Positions 12,401-23,229 of a stretch of 64,000 nucleotides of DNA are shown here, one piece after another. The number at the start of each line of letters is the position of its first letter. Positions within the stretch are counted from its first letter, which is position 1. Both the position numbers and the translations under genes were made by a program. This DNA comes from Melanopsichium pennsylvanicum. Taxonomy: Eukaryota; Basidiomycota; Ustilaginomycetes; Ustilaginales. The notes beneath the pieces are model-generated. The model was not told the DNA's origin and searched no databases. It worked only from the letters and a program-made list of their open reading frames with translations. The stretch is taken from assembly GCA_900208305.1 (NCBI GenBank), contig OAPG01000005.1, positions 62,001 through 126,000 on the forward strand, given 5' to 3'.

Positions 12401-14405
12401 ATTCATCAGTGGACAGGGAGTCATTTTCATGTTGGCGTTGGGAAGTGTCATTCCGTTGAGCTACTTTATTGGCATGGCAGTCGCAAGTATCAGTGCTCAG
12501 AGTAGTATAGGTATGGGTGCGGTCATCAACGCCACTTTTGGTAGTATCATTGAGATTATCCTCTATGCGATTGCGTTGACGCAGGAAAAGGCGAGGTTGG
12601 TGGAGGGATCTCTTATTGGATCCATTTTGGCCGGTGTGCTGTTGATGCCCGGTTTGTCCATGTGCTCCGGAGCAACTAGGCGGAAGGAACAGCGCTTCAA
12701 TGCAAGGAGTGCCGGTGTGACGAGCACCATGTTGATCATGGCCATCATCGGCATCTTGACGCCTACACTATTCTATCAGATCTACGGAACCTTTCAACTC
12801 ACCTGCGAGGGTTGCCCCACTGGTAATGTTCCGGGCGACACTTGGAGCTGTAGGAGGTGCTTTTACGAACACGTTCCTCCGGCCACCGATCCCTTCTTCC
12901 AACAAAACGTTCGAGGACTCATGTACACGTGCACGGTGATTTTGGTGTTGTCTTACGGCGTGGGATTGTGGTTCTCGCTCAGGACACATGCTTCGCAGAT
13001 CTGGCAGAACCCACAACCTTTGCCGGCGGCTGGACAACACGCTCATACGGGCGTGGCTAACCAGGCTACTTTGGCGCATTTGCCGAGTGCGCAGAGAGCT
13101 AGTATTTACAAGAGGCTGGTTCCGGCTGCCGTGATGCGAGAGCTGTTGCCTACGAGCCATCCTAGTGGCGAGAGAGGCCAGGGACATTCGAGCTCGGTCA
13201 GCGGAGCTGGAAGCAAACCTGGCACCATCAAAGGGCCAAGTCACGCGAGACAAGCGACCGATGCGACGACGCAGGATGGGAACCCGAGACCATTGCAGCT
13301 GCCAGAGAGTTTCAGTCAGGAAGAATACGATCGTGCTGTAGCCCTCACCGCTAGTGCCTTCCACAATGTGATGCAACAACACAACGACCAAGCCACTTCA
13401 AACGCTGGCGACCGCGGTCTCCAGCTGCGCCACTCGCTCTCCACCGCCGCTAACAACACTCAGCACGGAAAACATGTCTCGATGCATGAAGAGGAAGGAT
13501 CCGAATCTCACGGAGGTCATGATGCGCCTTCGTGGTCTCGTGGTACATCGCTCACGGTTCTGCTGAGCTGTACGGTGCTGTACGCCATCATTGCAGAGAT
13601 TCTCGTCGATGTGGTGGATGTAGTCCTGGACGGCTCCGGGATCGACGAGAAATTCCTTGGTATCACACTGTTTGCCCTGGTACCCAACACGACCGAATTT
13701 ATGAACGCCATGAGCTTTGCCATCAACGGCAACATTGCGCTTTCCATGGAGATTGGATCCGCTTATGCGCTTCAGGTGTGTCTGATACAGATACCCGCCA
13801 TGGTGGTCTTTTCGGCGTATTACAACAGTGGATTGAGTGGCGGTGGAGACGACGGCGCAAACTTGATCCACAGGAGTTTCACATTGATCTTTCCGAGGTG
13901 GGATGTGATTGCTATCATCTTTGCCGTGTTCCTGTTGACCTACACGTACATCGAGAGTAGGAGTAATTATTACAGGGGTACAATCTGTATTCTGAGTTAC
14001 ATGGTTTTGGTGGCTGGTTTTTACTTTGCTCCCAGTACGGGCGATGTTGAAGCTCCCGGTGACGACAATCGCGATCCTAGCCCTGTAGGTGGATATTGGA
14101 TGGGGACGGCGGCATTGGTCGCAGAAGGGGTGGGGACCGTGATGAAGGAGCGATTCATGACCTTTGCCGTGGAAGGTGGCAAGTTTGGTGGTAAGGTGAT
14201 CGGGTTGTCCAGGGCTAGCGGCGTAAAGGCAATGAAAGATGCAGCGATAACAGCAGCAGGAGGATATCATTGGGGATTAGGTAAAGCCGTAACGGCAAAT
14301 ACTGCAGCAACTCTGTTGCCAGACGTTCCATGCGTGACCAAATTGCCCCACCTGGCCTGGATGGATTGGGGTCATGCGCTATGGGCTTCCTTGTGGGCTC
14401 GTTAG
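9431..14405 (+). CDS. VNX1: VNX1-type vacuolar cation/H+ antiporter (CaCA family), giant form
   Basis: Exon 1 is 9431-9745, the intron 9746-9845 and exon 2 9846-14405, giving 1624 residues. Yeast Vnx1 is about 900. Residues 1 to about 520 are Ser/Pro/Arg-rich and disordered, ending in an Asp/Glu run. The conserved part opens with HPFGLPIWKP (about 527) and a first hydrophobic segment near 565-590. The two CaCA exchange motifs are clear: NATFGSIIEII near 1000 and VPNTTEFMNA near 1385, each with the acidic residue expected to bind the cation. They are separated by a long hydrophilic loop (about 1130-1260) that carries a Cys-rich lumenal patch before it. Vnx1-type proteins exchange Na+, K+ or Ca2+ for protons at the vacuole. 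The motif-2 sequence favours the VNX1 branch over the short VCX1/CAX type; ion preference cannot be read from sequence. Confidence 0.85.
9840..9845 (+). other. NAGNAG tandem splice acceptor
   Basis: The intron ends TAGCAG. Cutting after 9842 or after 9845 keeps frame and differs by one glutamine codon. I used the distal site for the antiporter model; both products are plausible. Confidence 0.55.
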
Positions 14406-15349
14406 GCTCCATGTCCAACTTGGTTACTTGGGAATCCCAACAGCATCATTCACAATCCATCTCTATTTGGCTTGTTCTACAACCCACTTTCCCGAACATA
14501 AGTTATACATAATTATATACATATACACACATACTTTTGACAGTATTTGTTCCTTGCTCACGAATTTTTTCCTTTGGTTTTCTCATGTCTCGCGCGCACG
14601 TATGCAATGATGAAATGTTGATCCTGATTCTCCAACAAACAGCGTATGTGCGTATGCCGCGCCTCCATTTTGGGTCACAAACCAAGTTGTCGCAATGATT
14701 GCCAAGCTCTGAGACGCATGAGCGTGCTTTCTCTGTCGTTACACGTCCAACATTCTCTCTGTGTGAATGCGGTTTGATGCGCCTACTTTTGAGTGGAATC
14801 AGCCGGCTATGCTTTGTACCAATCAGCCAAAACACTTTGTATTATAGTTGGTAATGGTAGCCACAGTTAGTCTTGCAAGTATGTCTTGCAAGTATGTCTT
14901 GCAAGTATGTCTTGCAAGTATGTCTTGGTAACGGACCAGATCATCGTAACGGGGTAAACAAGGAAGAATGACTCAGCAATAAGGACGGATTTTCACGAAA
15001 AGCACAACCATTACAAATAACATGGGCCTAAGGTCTACGATCCTGCTCATCCATCTTAGGAACTGTAGATGGTGCTACGGAATACATCACGATAACATCA
15101 AAGTGATGGATACGAAACCTTCATGGCCGGGTAAGAACGGTGACTGAAGAAGGAATGATCTCTGTTTTTTTTTAAAGGCTAGAATTATTTTAGGTTGGAA
15201 TTGATGGACCCTTTTTTTCTCCACATTTTGTTTCCTCGATTCATCTGAAAAAATTTTGTCTTTTGGGTAAAGAATCAATCGTCCATCCCTCCTCCTCTGT
15301 TCCCCATCATCATTATCGTCCATCACTCCCAACACAACAAAAAGAAATT
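14406..15349. other. Gene-free interval after the antiporter gene
   Basis: Contains an AT-rich 3' flank with ATACATATACACACATAC near 14517, the 13-bp tandem array at 14871-14927, and from about 15150 a marked shift to AT-rich sequence that continues through the next small gene. No supported ORF. Confidence 0.6.
14871..14927. repeat. 13-bp tandem repeat, 4.4 copies
   Basis: The unit TCTTGCAAGTATG is repeated four times perfectly, then partly. Non-coding. Confidence 0.92.
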
Positions 15350-15765
15350 ATGGTCAAACACAGTAACAAGCTGAAAAGTACGTATCTTCCATCCTCTTTG
15401 CATTTCTATATCATATCTATATCCATATTTACCTAACTCAACTTGCTGTGTTTTTATTTTATTTTATTTTTGGGGATGGTATTTATACAGGAGCGGATCG
15501 ACGAGCACCTGATCCAGGAGTGAATGTGGATGATTTTGAACCCACTCCTACTATCAAACCTTCCGAGCCTTATAAATCTTTTCAACATAATCAACAACAA
15601 TCATCATCATCATCGAAGAAAAAAAGTGGTTTAAATGTAACAACTGCTGTATTGGGTAAAACAGCAAGAATCAAAAAGGCAAAAGCGATTGAAAGGGCAG
15701 ATAAGACCAACCAAAAATTTGTAATAAACAAAGCAAAAGCTGAAAGAAAGAAATTGATGAAATCC

Positions 15766-15768
<3 letters not shown>
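15350..15768 (+). CDS. Small basic protein, possibly Alb1-like ribosome-biogenesis factor
   Basis: Exon 1 is 15350-15377, the intron 15378-15490 (GTACGT..ACAG, 113 nt) and exon 2 15491-15768, giving 101 residues. The splice joins MVKHSNKLK to RADRRAPDPG. The protein is Lys/Arg-rich with a central Ser/Gln run and a C-terminal predicted helix (KKAKAIERADKTNQKF..). The order 'RRA-x-PG near the N-terminus, basic helix at the C-terminus' resembles the fungal Alb1 family, small nuclear proteins that travel with Arx1 on pre-60S particles. This is a resemblance judged by eye, not an alignment. The gene is AT-rich compared with its neighbours, and its stop codon runs directly into a 28-base A tract. 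It converges on UFD2. Confidence 0.6.

Positions 15769-15794
<26 letters not shown>
15767..15794 (+). repeat. 28-base poly(A) tract overlapping a stop codon
   Basis: The A run begins inside the TAA stop of the small gene (15766-15768) and continues to 15794. Shorter A tracts follow near 15900 and 15940. Confidence 0.9.
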
Positions 15795-15796
<2 letters not shown>

Positions 15797-16247
15797 CCTT
15801 ACAAATTTCTGTAATCAAAATTTCCAAATTCGCAATACGCAAACATACCAATTTACAATCAAACGAAAAGGAAACCGTTAAATTTCATTAATTTATACCA
15901 AAAAAAAAAAACCCCCCAATTCTGTTAGACACAGTTGACAAAAAAAAAAAGCTTGCAAAAGTGTTTGTTATCAAAAATAAAAATAAAAAAATGAGCCGTA
16001 CAATAATCATAATTATAATAACAACAAAAACCAACGCTACAAACTCAACTCAAGCACAGCTACAACACCAAATTGGATCCAACCAAACAGCAAATCAAAA
16101 TCTCCAACCCATATATTCTGTACAAAATCATAGAACAGACAGAATTGATTTGTTCACTTTACTACAAATATCATAATGATTCCCCTCTCAACCCCGCATG
16201 ATGATGAGGAAAAAAAGCCAAATGGTGTTTCAGTTTCAGTTTCAGTT
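15769..16247. other. AT-rich convergent 3' interval
   Basis: Lies between the ends of the small basic gene (+) and UFD2 (-). It is very A/T-rich with several poly(A) tracts, a short C6 run at about 15912 and a TTTCAG repeat at about 16228-16250. No ORF can be supported; it probably holds both 3' UTRs. Confidence 0.65.
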
Positions 16248-19200
16248 TCACTTTCTCCTCCTCTCTGCAATAAACGCCTCAATTTTTTGCTTAAGCTGTG
16301 TATCCGGAACCACGTCGTCGATCTTGAGCGAACTCCTATTGAACGGATCGGTGGAATCACTAAGCAGATGAGCCTTGATCGTACTCCTATCCACAACAAT
16401 TTTACTGGTTGGCAACAAAACTGGATCCCTCATCACCGTCGCCATCAAAGGATCTAAAAATTCATCTGGAACTTCACCCAAATCCTCCTCTTCATCCGCT
16501 TCCATCTGCCTCTTCTCCTCCACTTGACCAATCATCCCCATCCAAGCCTCCAACTCAGGTGGACTCTTCAACATATACCTCTCCGCAATCCATCCCGCTT
16601 TTTCAAAAACCGCCTTCGAATACGACCTTCCATCCTGAGCAATCGCCGTGATGAAATCACCTTTGGAACAAAGGTTGAGATAAACGCTCATAATCATACG
16701 CAAAAGGTTGCGAGGTTCAAACGACACTTTTTTGGCTTGTTTCACCTTGAGGTTCTGACACTTTGGTCCCGCCATGAGATCCAAGTTGTAATCCAACATG
16801 GCCGCCAAACGCGAAACCACCTCGGGTGTCATAAACGCTTCGCCTGCTTCGGCGGTAAAATCGATCAACAATCGTAGAAATTCGGTGCCCAATTCAAGAT
16901 CCGATTTGATCGTCTGTTCCAATTGTCGAATATGCCCTTCCCTCTCCTGCTGCTCCTGCGCAGATTCGCCCGTGTTGGTTTCGACTTGACTCTGCTTGGT
17001 ATGCAACTCCTGCAACTTGTCCAACGCATCATCCAAAAGATAAGTCACATCGTTCATCAACCGATTGATGAACACCACAAAATCTCCGCCCTCTTCCTTA
17101 CTCGCCTGGATATGAATCTGCTGCTTGTGCTTCGGGTTGCTCCAGATACTCTTGAAAATCTGCGAAAGGTGGTACCTCATGTTGAACTTGTCGTAAAACT
17201 GAGTGTGACTTCCCGTATTCTCTGCCTCGATCCAAAAATTCATCAACGCCGGCACCAAGTGTTGCAATGCCAACGCGTGAATGTTGAGCGTATCGCAAAG
17301 CACGCCATTGGTATGTCTACCCCAAGGAATTACGTTATAGAACAGAATCTCGGCCAACTTGGCCTTGAGGAAGGGATTCTTAATGTACCAACCCGACGAA
17401 AGGAACGTTGTGCAGAACGTCACCAGATCGTTTTTTGCGCTTTCCGAAAGAGGTGCACTCACACGCGAGATGAAGAGCATCACGTCACAAATGTCTTCGA
17501 AAATGTGCTCGGGCAGCATCCGGAATCGTTCCGGCACCTCCTGCGGCAATGGTAGCTTGACTTGCGCATGAGGATGCGTCGCATTGGGCTCGGCTATGCG
17601 GATAAGCCACGTCATGACAAAGCAGTTGAACGTGATGACCTTTTGCAGGAATTCGGGCGCCATGAGTTGTGCTTGCGCCGCAAAGATCTCTCCGTGCAGA
17701 CGGTTAACCTCGTCCTTGGCTCTCTTGAGGAAGTTTTCGTATTGCGGTGCTTGCGGAAGCGCGGACCACATGGCTCGATCCGCCTCGGTCTCTGCGATTC
17801 GTTTCTTGAAGCGTCCCATCTCCTTTTCCTTGTCCTCGATTCTCCGCACTGCCTTTCCGAGACCGAGATTATTCAACCGCAGAGCCATGTAAAATACTTC
17901 GGTAATAAAGTTGGCGGGCGGACCACATCCGGGTGCTTTGTCCGACCACTCCTTGGCCTCACCCTCGGTCGCATTGATCCTGGTCAGCTCGCCGAGATCA
18001 AACCTAGTTTGCTTCCGAAGATACTCGAGATCGATCCTGTCGATCTTTGTCAACCCTGCATCCATGAATGGATCAGCAAACCTCAACAGCATCTCGTACA
18101 AGTTGACCATGTACCCATCGCTCGCCACCAGCTCTTGCCTAACCTGCATCGCTCCCCTCTTGGCATTCAACGCGCACGCTCGTGCCCAATAGCTCAGCAC
18201 CTTTTCCCTCGCTGCTGCACCGGATCGAACGATGGCGTTAAAGATTCGGAAGTTGAGCGTGTGTACGATGTCCATGGTGGACTGAATGCTGCGAAAGTTG
18301 CTATCCGTCTCTTGTGGATTCTGGGATGATGCATTCGCAAAGTAGTGCCGAGTGATGGAAGGATAGGCGTCAGGGAAGGAGGAAAGGCGGAGGACCGGAC
18401 CAAAGAGCGAATCGAGTTCGATGCGAGAGCCGGTGGTGTTGGGAGGATCAAAGTTGGCGAGATGAGCGAGCATGGATGCGATGGGTTTAAGTTCGACCGA
18501 TTCGACAATGGCGTTGACATAAGGTCGCCACTCGAGGCCTGTAATGGCGAGTCCTTCGGTGGGCTTTGCAGGAGCGCGGAGAGGATTGGCGCCCGCGCCG
18601 TCTGGAGCGCTTGGCATGCGACCGGCCAGAAGTTGTGCGATAACCGACTGGACGTCTTGATTGTTGAGGGCTTGATTGAGCGCTGCTGGGTTGACACCGC
18701 CGGGGCCAGAGGCACTTGCGGCTGCTGATGTCGAAGAAGAGGATGCGGGGGCATCAGAACCTCGATCACCGTCGCGGATCCTTCTCGTCAGTTCTGTGAA
18801 GGCAGGTCCCAAAATCTCGTCGAGGCCCTCTTCATTGCCGAACCGATTCGTCAGCTCGTTCAGAAAGACGGGAAGATCATCGCCATCGATGGTCTCGAAT
18901 TTGGTGGTGAGATCCACGTTCGTGTGTGAAGATGTGCTATGTGAAAAGTCAAAGGACGAGATGGACGAAGAGACCCTGGTCAAGCTGTCTATGAGGACAA
19001 GCGGCGAGAGAGGAATGTTATTCGGCTTGGAAGCATTTGGGAACATGTCCGGAGTCTGCAAAACGAGCCCAGCATATGAGACGAGTAGAGAGCGGATCTC
19101 TTGTAGCACTGGCAGCGCCTTTTGGTGATCCGTAGCAGCAAGCGACTTTCTTAGCCTACTCTCCTCAACCCTTGCGTTCTTCCAGCAAGCAATAATATAG

Positions 19201-19475
19201 TCCCACGATGTTTGACCTTTAGGAAGGCTAGCGAGGATAGTGATATGATCTGCGTCGTCGCTCATGACATCTGCGGTAGGATCGAGGGAGAGACGAGCAA
19301 TGAGGATCTGATCTGCGATCGAGGCGGTGAGTTGTATTTGGGAGCCAAGCTCTTCGGAAAGTTGCTTCAAGTAAACCTTGTTCCAGCCACTGGACTCGGC
19401 TTCAGAGCGGTTGAGGGTGATATTGAAGATTTTGGATACGGCGGCATGCTGCCACTGATCGAAGGACGTTGACAT
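16248..19475 (-). CDS. UFD2: Ubiquitin conjugation factor E4 (U-box ligase)
   Basis: Single exon, 1075 residues, ATG at 19475. The protein has the Ufd2 plan: a variable helical N-terminus, the large armadillo-like Ufd2 core (about 330-960, including FNRLMNDVTYLLDDALDKL-type helices) and a C-terminal U-box (about 1000-1070) with DEFLDPLMATVMRDPVLLP, the usual start of the fold. Ufd2 extends short ubiquitin chains on substrates in the ubiquitin-fusion-degradation pathway and works with Cdc48/p97. A low-complexity Ala/Ser segment (about 230-270) interrupts the N-terminal region. It is transcribed divergently from SWC5 across 362 bp. Length matches the family (yeast 961). Confidence 0.95.
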   Translation of the reverse strand: MSTSFDQWQHAAVSKIFNITLNRSEAESSGWNKVYLKQLSEELGSQIQLTASIADQILIARLSLDPTADVMSDDADHITILASLPKGQTSWDYIIACWKNARVEESRLRKSLAATDHQKALPVLQEIRSLLVSYAGLVLQTPDMFPNASKPNNIPLSPLVLIDSLTRVSSSISSFDFSHSTSSHTNVDLTTKFETIDGDDLPVFLNELTNRFGNEEGLDEILGPAFTELTRRIRDGDRGSDAPASSSSTSAAASASGPGGVNPAALNQALNNQDVQSVIAQLLAGRMPSAPDGAGANPLRAPAKPTEGLAITGLEWRPYVNAIVESVELKPIASMLAHLANFDPPNTTGSRIELDSLFGPVLRLSSFPDAYPSITRHYFANASSQNPQETDSNFRSIQSTMDIVHTLNFRIFNAIVRSGAAAREKVLSYWARACALNAKRGAMQVRQELVASDGYMVNLYEMLLRFADPFMDAGLTKIDRIDLEYLRKQTRFDLGELTRINATEGEAKEWSDKAPGCGPPANFITEVFYMALRLNNLGLGKAVRRIEDKEKEMGRFKKRIAETEADRAMWSALPQAPQYENFLKRAKDEVNRLHGEIFAAQAQLMAPEFLQKVITFNCFVMTWLIRIAEPNATHPHAQVKLPLPQEVPERFRMLPEHIFEDICDVMLFISRVSAPLSESAKNDLVTFCTTFLSSGWYIKNPFLKAKLAEILFYNVIPWGRHTNGVLCDTLNIHALALQHLVPALMNFWIEAENTGSHTQFYDKFNMRYHLSQIFKSIWSNPKHKQQIHIQASKEEGGDFVVFINRLMNDVTYLLDDALDKLQELHTKQSQVETNTGESAQEQQEREGHIRQLEQTIKSDLELGTEFLRLLIDFTAEAGEAFMTPEVVSRLAAMLDYNLDLMAGPKCQNLKVKQAKKVSFEPRNLLRMIMSVYLNLCSKGDFITAIAQDGRSYSKAVFEKAGWIAERYMLKSPPELEAWMGMIGQVEEKRQMEADEEEDLGEVPDEFLDPLMATVMRDPVLLPTSKIVVDRSTIKAHLLSDSTDPFNRSSLKIDDVVPDTQLKQKIEAFIAERRRK

Positions 19476-19837
19476 AGTGACGGCTGCCTGCTTGCGCCCT
19501 ACGAAAGTGAAGCTATGATGGCAATATGGTCTATGGTGCTTTTATGATGCACAAGAGGCAGATCATATGACTTGATAGGGAGTTGAAGGATGGTGATGAT
19601 GATGGTGATTCAAAATGACAGAGCATCGCAAACTGCTACTGTGCTGCTGTGCTGAAGCTGAGTCGATTGCTATTTTGGCATATTTCGCACGGACACCTTT
19701 TTGCTGGCTGAGCTGCTGCTGTTGCCACGCGTGTGACTGCAGTTGGTGTGGAGGATTGCTCTTGTCAAGTCACCTTGAACTTACTGGATCACTCGTTTGT
19801 CACTTGAACAAACATCATCCACCGTCATCTCTCCAGC
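19476..19837. promoter_or_regulatory. Bidirectional promoter region UFD2/SWC5
   Basis: This 362-bp gap separates two divergent starts and must hold both promoters. I see no clear TATA box or repeated motif in it, apart from a short GATGGT run near 19590. Confidence 0.5.
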
Positions 19838-20914
19838 ATGACCAATCCACCGTACCAGACAATACGTACGAAAAGGGACAACCAAGCATCGAATTCAGGA
19901 AGTGATTCCGAAGACGATCAAGATTTCATCCCTGAAGCTGAGCCTTCACACTCTTCTGCTAGCGGCTCTAAAACATCCATCAGGCCCACCTCGAAAGCGG
20001 CAAACATTGCCTCTGACGGCGATTCAGATTCAGAAAATTCCGATGATGACGCTTTACAAGCAGCAGACGATGGACAGAACATCGATGATGATGAGCTTGA
20101 GGCTTTGAAGCGTGAGAGAGCCGAATTGATTGCTATGGCTGGAGGAGAGCATCGATTAGGCAAACGCAGAAGATTTGCGACTAATGCTAGTTCAGATTCC
20201 TTCGAGGCGATCGGAGGTCATGTCGAAGCGGAAGCGGTAAAGACCAAGGCTGCGGCCGAGTGGGAGGCTATCAAACGAACCTTTGCCGATTCTACCGCAA
20301 CAGAAACGCATGATACTAACCTTAGCGAAGCAGTTGCATCGAAGGATACCCAAAATGGCATTTCTACATCAGCATTGAGACCAGAAGCACAGATGGTCCA
20401 AGTACCAACAACGTACAAGTTTGCAGGAGAGATTCACACAACCAATCGACTTTTGCCCCGATCGCATCCCGAGGCTATCAAATACCTTTCTCAATCTTCA
20501 GCCTCTGACTCTCCTCCTACATTATCTTCGACATCGGTCCTAACCACATGTCCTGTCACTACCTCCGTCATTAGCACATCATTATCATCATCATCATCAT
20601 CACCACCACCACTACCACCAACATCAGCAAATCGCAAACATCTACCACCAGGTCCACGTCGCAAGAAAACATCCTCGTTAGCCGCGCTTTCCGCAGCCGT
20701 CTCCACCTCGAAACCTACCAAACTCAACACGTTGGAGAAATCAAAACTCGACTGGGATCAGTACAAAGCTGACACGAACAAGCTTTCCCAACAAGAGCTG
20801 ACCGAATTGGAAAATCAGACAAAAGGTGGAGGAAAAGGATTGGGTGATATGAAAGGGTATTTGGAAAGAAGAGACTTTTTGAATCGCGTCCAACATCGCA
20901 CTGGTGAATCGTAA
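19838..20914 (+). CDS. SWC5: SWR1-complex subunit Swc5 (BCNT/CFDP1 family)
   Basis: Single exon, 358 residues. The C-terminal BCNT domain is clear: TLEKSKLDWDQYK (about 300) followed by GYLERRDFLNRV near the end. The N-terminus is acidic (DSEDDQDFIPE and SDSENSDDD), as expected for the part of Swc5 that binds H2A-H2B dimers. The middle is Ser/Thr/Pro-rich. The family stimulates H2A.Z exchange by the SWR1 remodeler in the nucleus. The start is chosen because the acidic motif follows about 20 residues later, as in other members. Shares a promoter gap with UFD2. Confidence 0.9.
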   Translation: MTNPPYQTIRTKRDNQASNSGSDSEDDQDFIPEAEPSHSSASGSKTSIRPTSKAANIASDGDSDSENSDDDALQAADDGQNIDDDELEALKRERAELIAMAGGEHRLGKRRRFATNASSDSFEAIGGHVEAEAVKTKAAAEWEAIKRTFADSTATETHDTNLSEAVASKDTQNGISTSALRPEAQMVQVPTTYKFAGEIHTTNRLLPRSHPEAIKYLSQSSASDSPPTLSSTSVLTTCPVTTSVISTSLSSSSSSPPPLPPTSANRKHLPPGPRRKKTSSLAALSAAVSTSKPTKLNTLEKSKLDWDQYKADTNKLSQQELTELENQTKGGGKGLGDMKGYLERRDFLNRVQHRTGES

Positions 20915-21480
20915 CAGTCGCTTTCACAATTGTTCAAATGTAGATTGATCAATCCCCAAAAAAGAATAGAAACGAAAGGATTGTTATGGGTGACGATATA
21001 TCATGATCAATTTTATCAAATGATGCTGAACAAAGTGATTGCAAGCCAAGGTTGTTGAAAAGAATAAGAACAACGTGCGCGGTGTGAAGGAGAATGAAAT
21101 ACAGACATGAGAGACAGACAAGAAAAAAAAAAAAAAAGAGGGAGAGGGAGGGGTACGGCAATGCCAAATTGACATAGTCATACCTGGCCAAAAAAAAAAT
21201 AAAATAAAAAATGAAATAAAAAAAATAAAAAAGATATGTGAAGCAAATCAGAAAAAAAAAAAAAAAAGTTGGAGCCTAGCTGATGATGATGATGACGACG
21301 ACGACGACGACGACGATATAAGCTGGTCCAACTGTCCGTTGCAGAGCAATCTGCTTAGCTGAATGGAAAATAAATAAATAAAAGGTGAAAGCAAGTGTCC
21401 ATAAAGTTTGCACTTGGCGATTGTCCATGTTCATCACCAATACAAGTTTCTTTGTTCGTTTGACTTAACGGTAGGTTCCT
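20915..21480. other. Low-complexity convergent 3' interval
   Basis: Lies between the ends of SWC5 (+) and the membrane-protein gene (-). It holds A tracts at about 21123-21137, 21191-21232 and 21252-21267, a purine run, and a GAT/GAC trinucleotide repeat at about 21281-21316. No ORF is supported. Confidence 0.65.
21281..21316. repeat. GAT/GAC trinucleotide repeat
   Basis: About twelve triplets, GAT changing to GAC, in the convergent intergenic region. Confidence 0.85.
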
Positions 21481-23229
21481 CTACTCTTCATGCCAAGTGG
21501 GCTTTTTCCTATCACCCACAGATCTCAAATCTTTACCCTCGGCTGCCAACTCCTCCCTAAGAAGCATACTCGCTCTGGAACCGCCTCCACCTTCGCCTTC
21601 ATTCGGACTCTCGCCGTCCGCTCCTGAACTTTCCCCGCCCAACGCTGGCGCAAATTCGGGGTTGCGGAGTGCATTCCTAAACGCATCTGCCATTCTGGAT
21701 GCTTCATCAGACGTGAAAGGCTGTTCCTCGCTGTATCGACTCGATCTGGAGTGGCTCGCAATCATGGCTGCACCGCCTACCGCTCCTAAACCTGCACCCG
21801 CACCCGCACCCGCACCCCCCGCACCAGCACCAGCACCGAGTGCTTCTTCACCCTCGAGCATATGGCTTGTTTCGCCTGCATACCCTGCGTCGTTGTTGTT
21901 TAGACTCCTGCCCGCCAACGATCCGGCAGCGGCAGCCATCATGGGACTGGAACTTCGATGAGAGCCATCCGCACCCTGACGCTGTCGCCTGCGCCTGAGG
22001 GCGGCCATGATGAAGTACGCGCCTGCCATGGCAGCGACGACGGCGAGGAAGCCGAGCACCGAGATGAGCACGATGGCGTAAGTAGGGAGCGCGAGACCGT
22101 TCGAGTTGCCGTTGTTGGAAGAACCTCCGAGACGACCGCCATTCGCTTGGGCTGTAGCAGTGGCAGTGACAAGCGAGCCGTTGGGGAGAGTGGCTGTGGT
22201 CGTGCCTTGCAAGGTTTCGGTGCCGCTCAGACCCGAGGCACGTAACGAGGATTCGAGTGCGGCGCTGAGGCTGGACTGGAGTGCGGATACAGACGCATTG
22301 CTGCCTGTTTGAGTGGGAGAAGCGGAGCTGGAACGAGCCGTAGCGCTAAGTGCGGAAGCAGAGGCAGCGCTTGCAGAAGCGGCGGAGGCGGCGGAAGCGG
22401 AGGAACTAGCGGCACTCTGCGAAGCCCTGGCGACAGCTATAGAGTAGGGCAAGGTGGTTTGTACTGCAGTAAAGGTGGCGAGACGTGAAGTGGTTCCGGT
22501 GAGAGCTTCACCGGAGGCGAGAACGACAAAGTAAAAGGGCCAAGAGATGTTTTGATTTGGTTGGATGTTGTTTGCTGCGGTACGGTTTGCCCACCATTTG
22601 TCGTTGGGCTCGAAAGAGAGTCGACCTTGACCATTGTCTTGTGAAGTCCACGAGGTGACGAGTTGATCAGTGTCTTGTTGGAAGAGATACACGTCGACGT
22701 AACCACGCTGTGCAAAGAGTGGGTAGTTTGCATTCCAGATGAAGCGACTCCAATCATTTTGGACGATAGTGGTGCCAGTGGTGGGGTAGCAGCTGAGGTC
22801 TTGGTTGCCAACGTAGCAAGTTTCTTCTGCTGCTGTCTGTCGACGTTGTTTTTTGTTGTGCTGTGGTAGTGATGGTGGTGGTGGTCCGGAGAGGTGTGCA
22901 GGCATCCAGTCGAGATTGATGTTGGCTTTGCGGCGGAGGAGGTCACGTTTGATCTGAACGACTTGATCCATATCACGCGCCCAGAAAGGGCCCAAGATTG
23001 ATTCGGTGTCTACTTTGCCTGACTCGTGTTGCAACGCACGCTTGTCGAAATCGTGCGTGTGTACAAGAACATGCTCAGGCTCGTGGGGGCTGCGACGTGT
23101 TGGCGGTGTTGTTGGTGCTGGTGCTGGCGGTGACGGTGGAGGTGGTTTGCGGCGGATTGGATAGGATGAGCGCTTCTCTGAACTCTGGTGCTGCAGCGCG
23201 GCCTTGCTGCTTTCCCCAACGAGATGCAT
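21481..23229 (-). CDS. Single-pass membrane protein with Ser/Ala-rich stalk
   Basis: 582 residues; family not recognised. From the N-terminus: a Pro-rich basic region; a globular part (about 130-265) with Cys in CYVGNQDLSC, many aromatic residues and N-glycosylation sequons (NRT, NIS); a Ser/Ala-rich stalk (about 275-375); one strong transmembrane helix (about 380-405) followed by RRRRQRQ; then a Gly/Ala-rich cytosolic tail. Basic residues after the helix imply an extracellular or lumenal N-terminus, as in fungal wall-stress sensors or adhesion-type proteins. No signal peptide is visible at the ATG used (23229), so an upstream exon may be missing. The gene converges on SWC5. Confidence 0.7.
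   Translation of the reverse strand: MHLVGESSKAALQHQSSEKRSSYPIRRKPPPPSPPAPAPTTPPTRRSPHEPEHVLVHTHDFDKRALQHESGKVDTESILGPFWARDMDQVVQIKRDLLRRKANINLDWMPAHLSGPPPPSLPQHNKKQRRQTAAEETCYVGNQDLSCYPTTGTTIVQNDWSRFIWNANYPLFAQRGYVDVYLFQQDTDQLVTSWTSQDNGQGRLSFEPNDKWWANRTAANNIQPNQNISWPFYFVVLASGEALTGTTSRLATFTAVQTTLPYSIAVARASQSAASSSASAASAASASAASASALSATARSSSASPTQTGSNASVSALQSSLSAALESSLRASGLSGTETLQGTTTATLPNGSLVTATATAQANGGRLGGSSNNGNSNGLALPTYAIVLISVLGFLAVVAAMAGAYFIMAALRRRRQRQGADGSHRSSSPMMAAAAGSLAGRSLNNNDAGYAGETSHMLEGEEALGAGAGAGGAGAGAGAGLGAVGGAAMIASHSRSSRYSEEQPFTSDEASRMADAFRNALRNPEFAPALGGESSGADGESPNEGEGGGGSRASMLLREELAAEGKDLRSVGDRKKPTWHEE

Noticed and set aside
13398..14270. 290-residue antisense frame in the antiporter gene
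   Set aside because: It lies opposite the conserved CaCA exchange domain and has no domain of its own.
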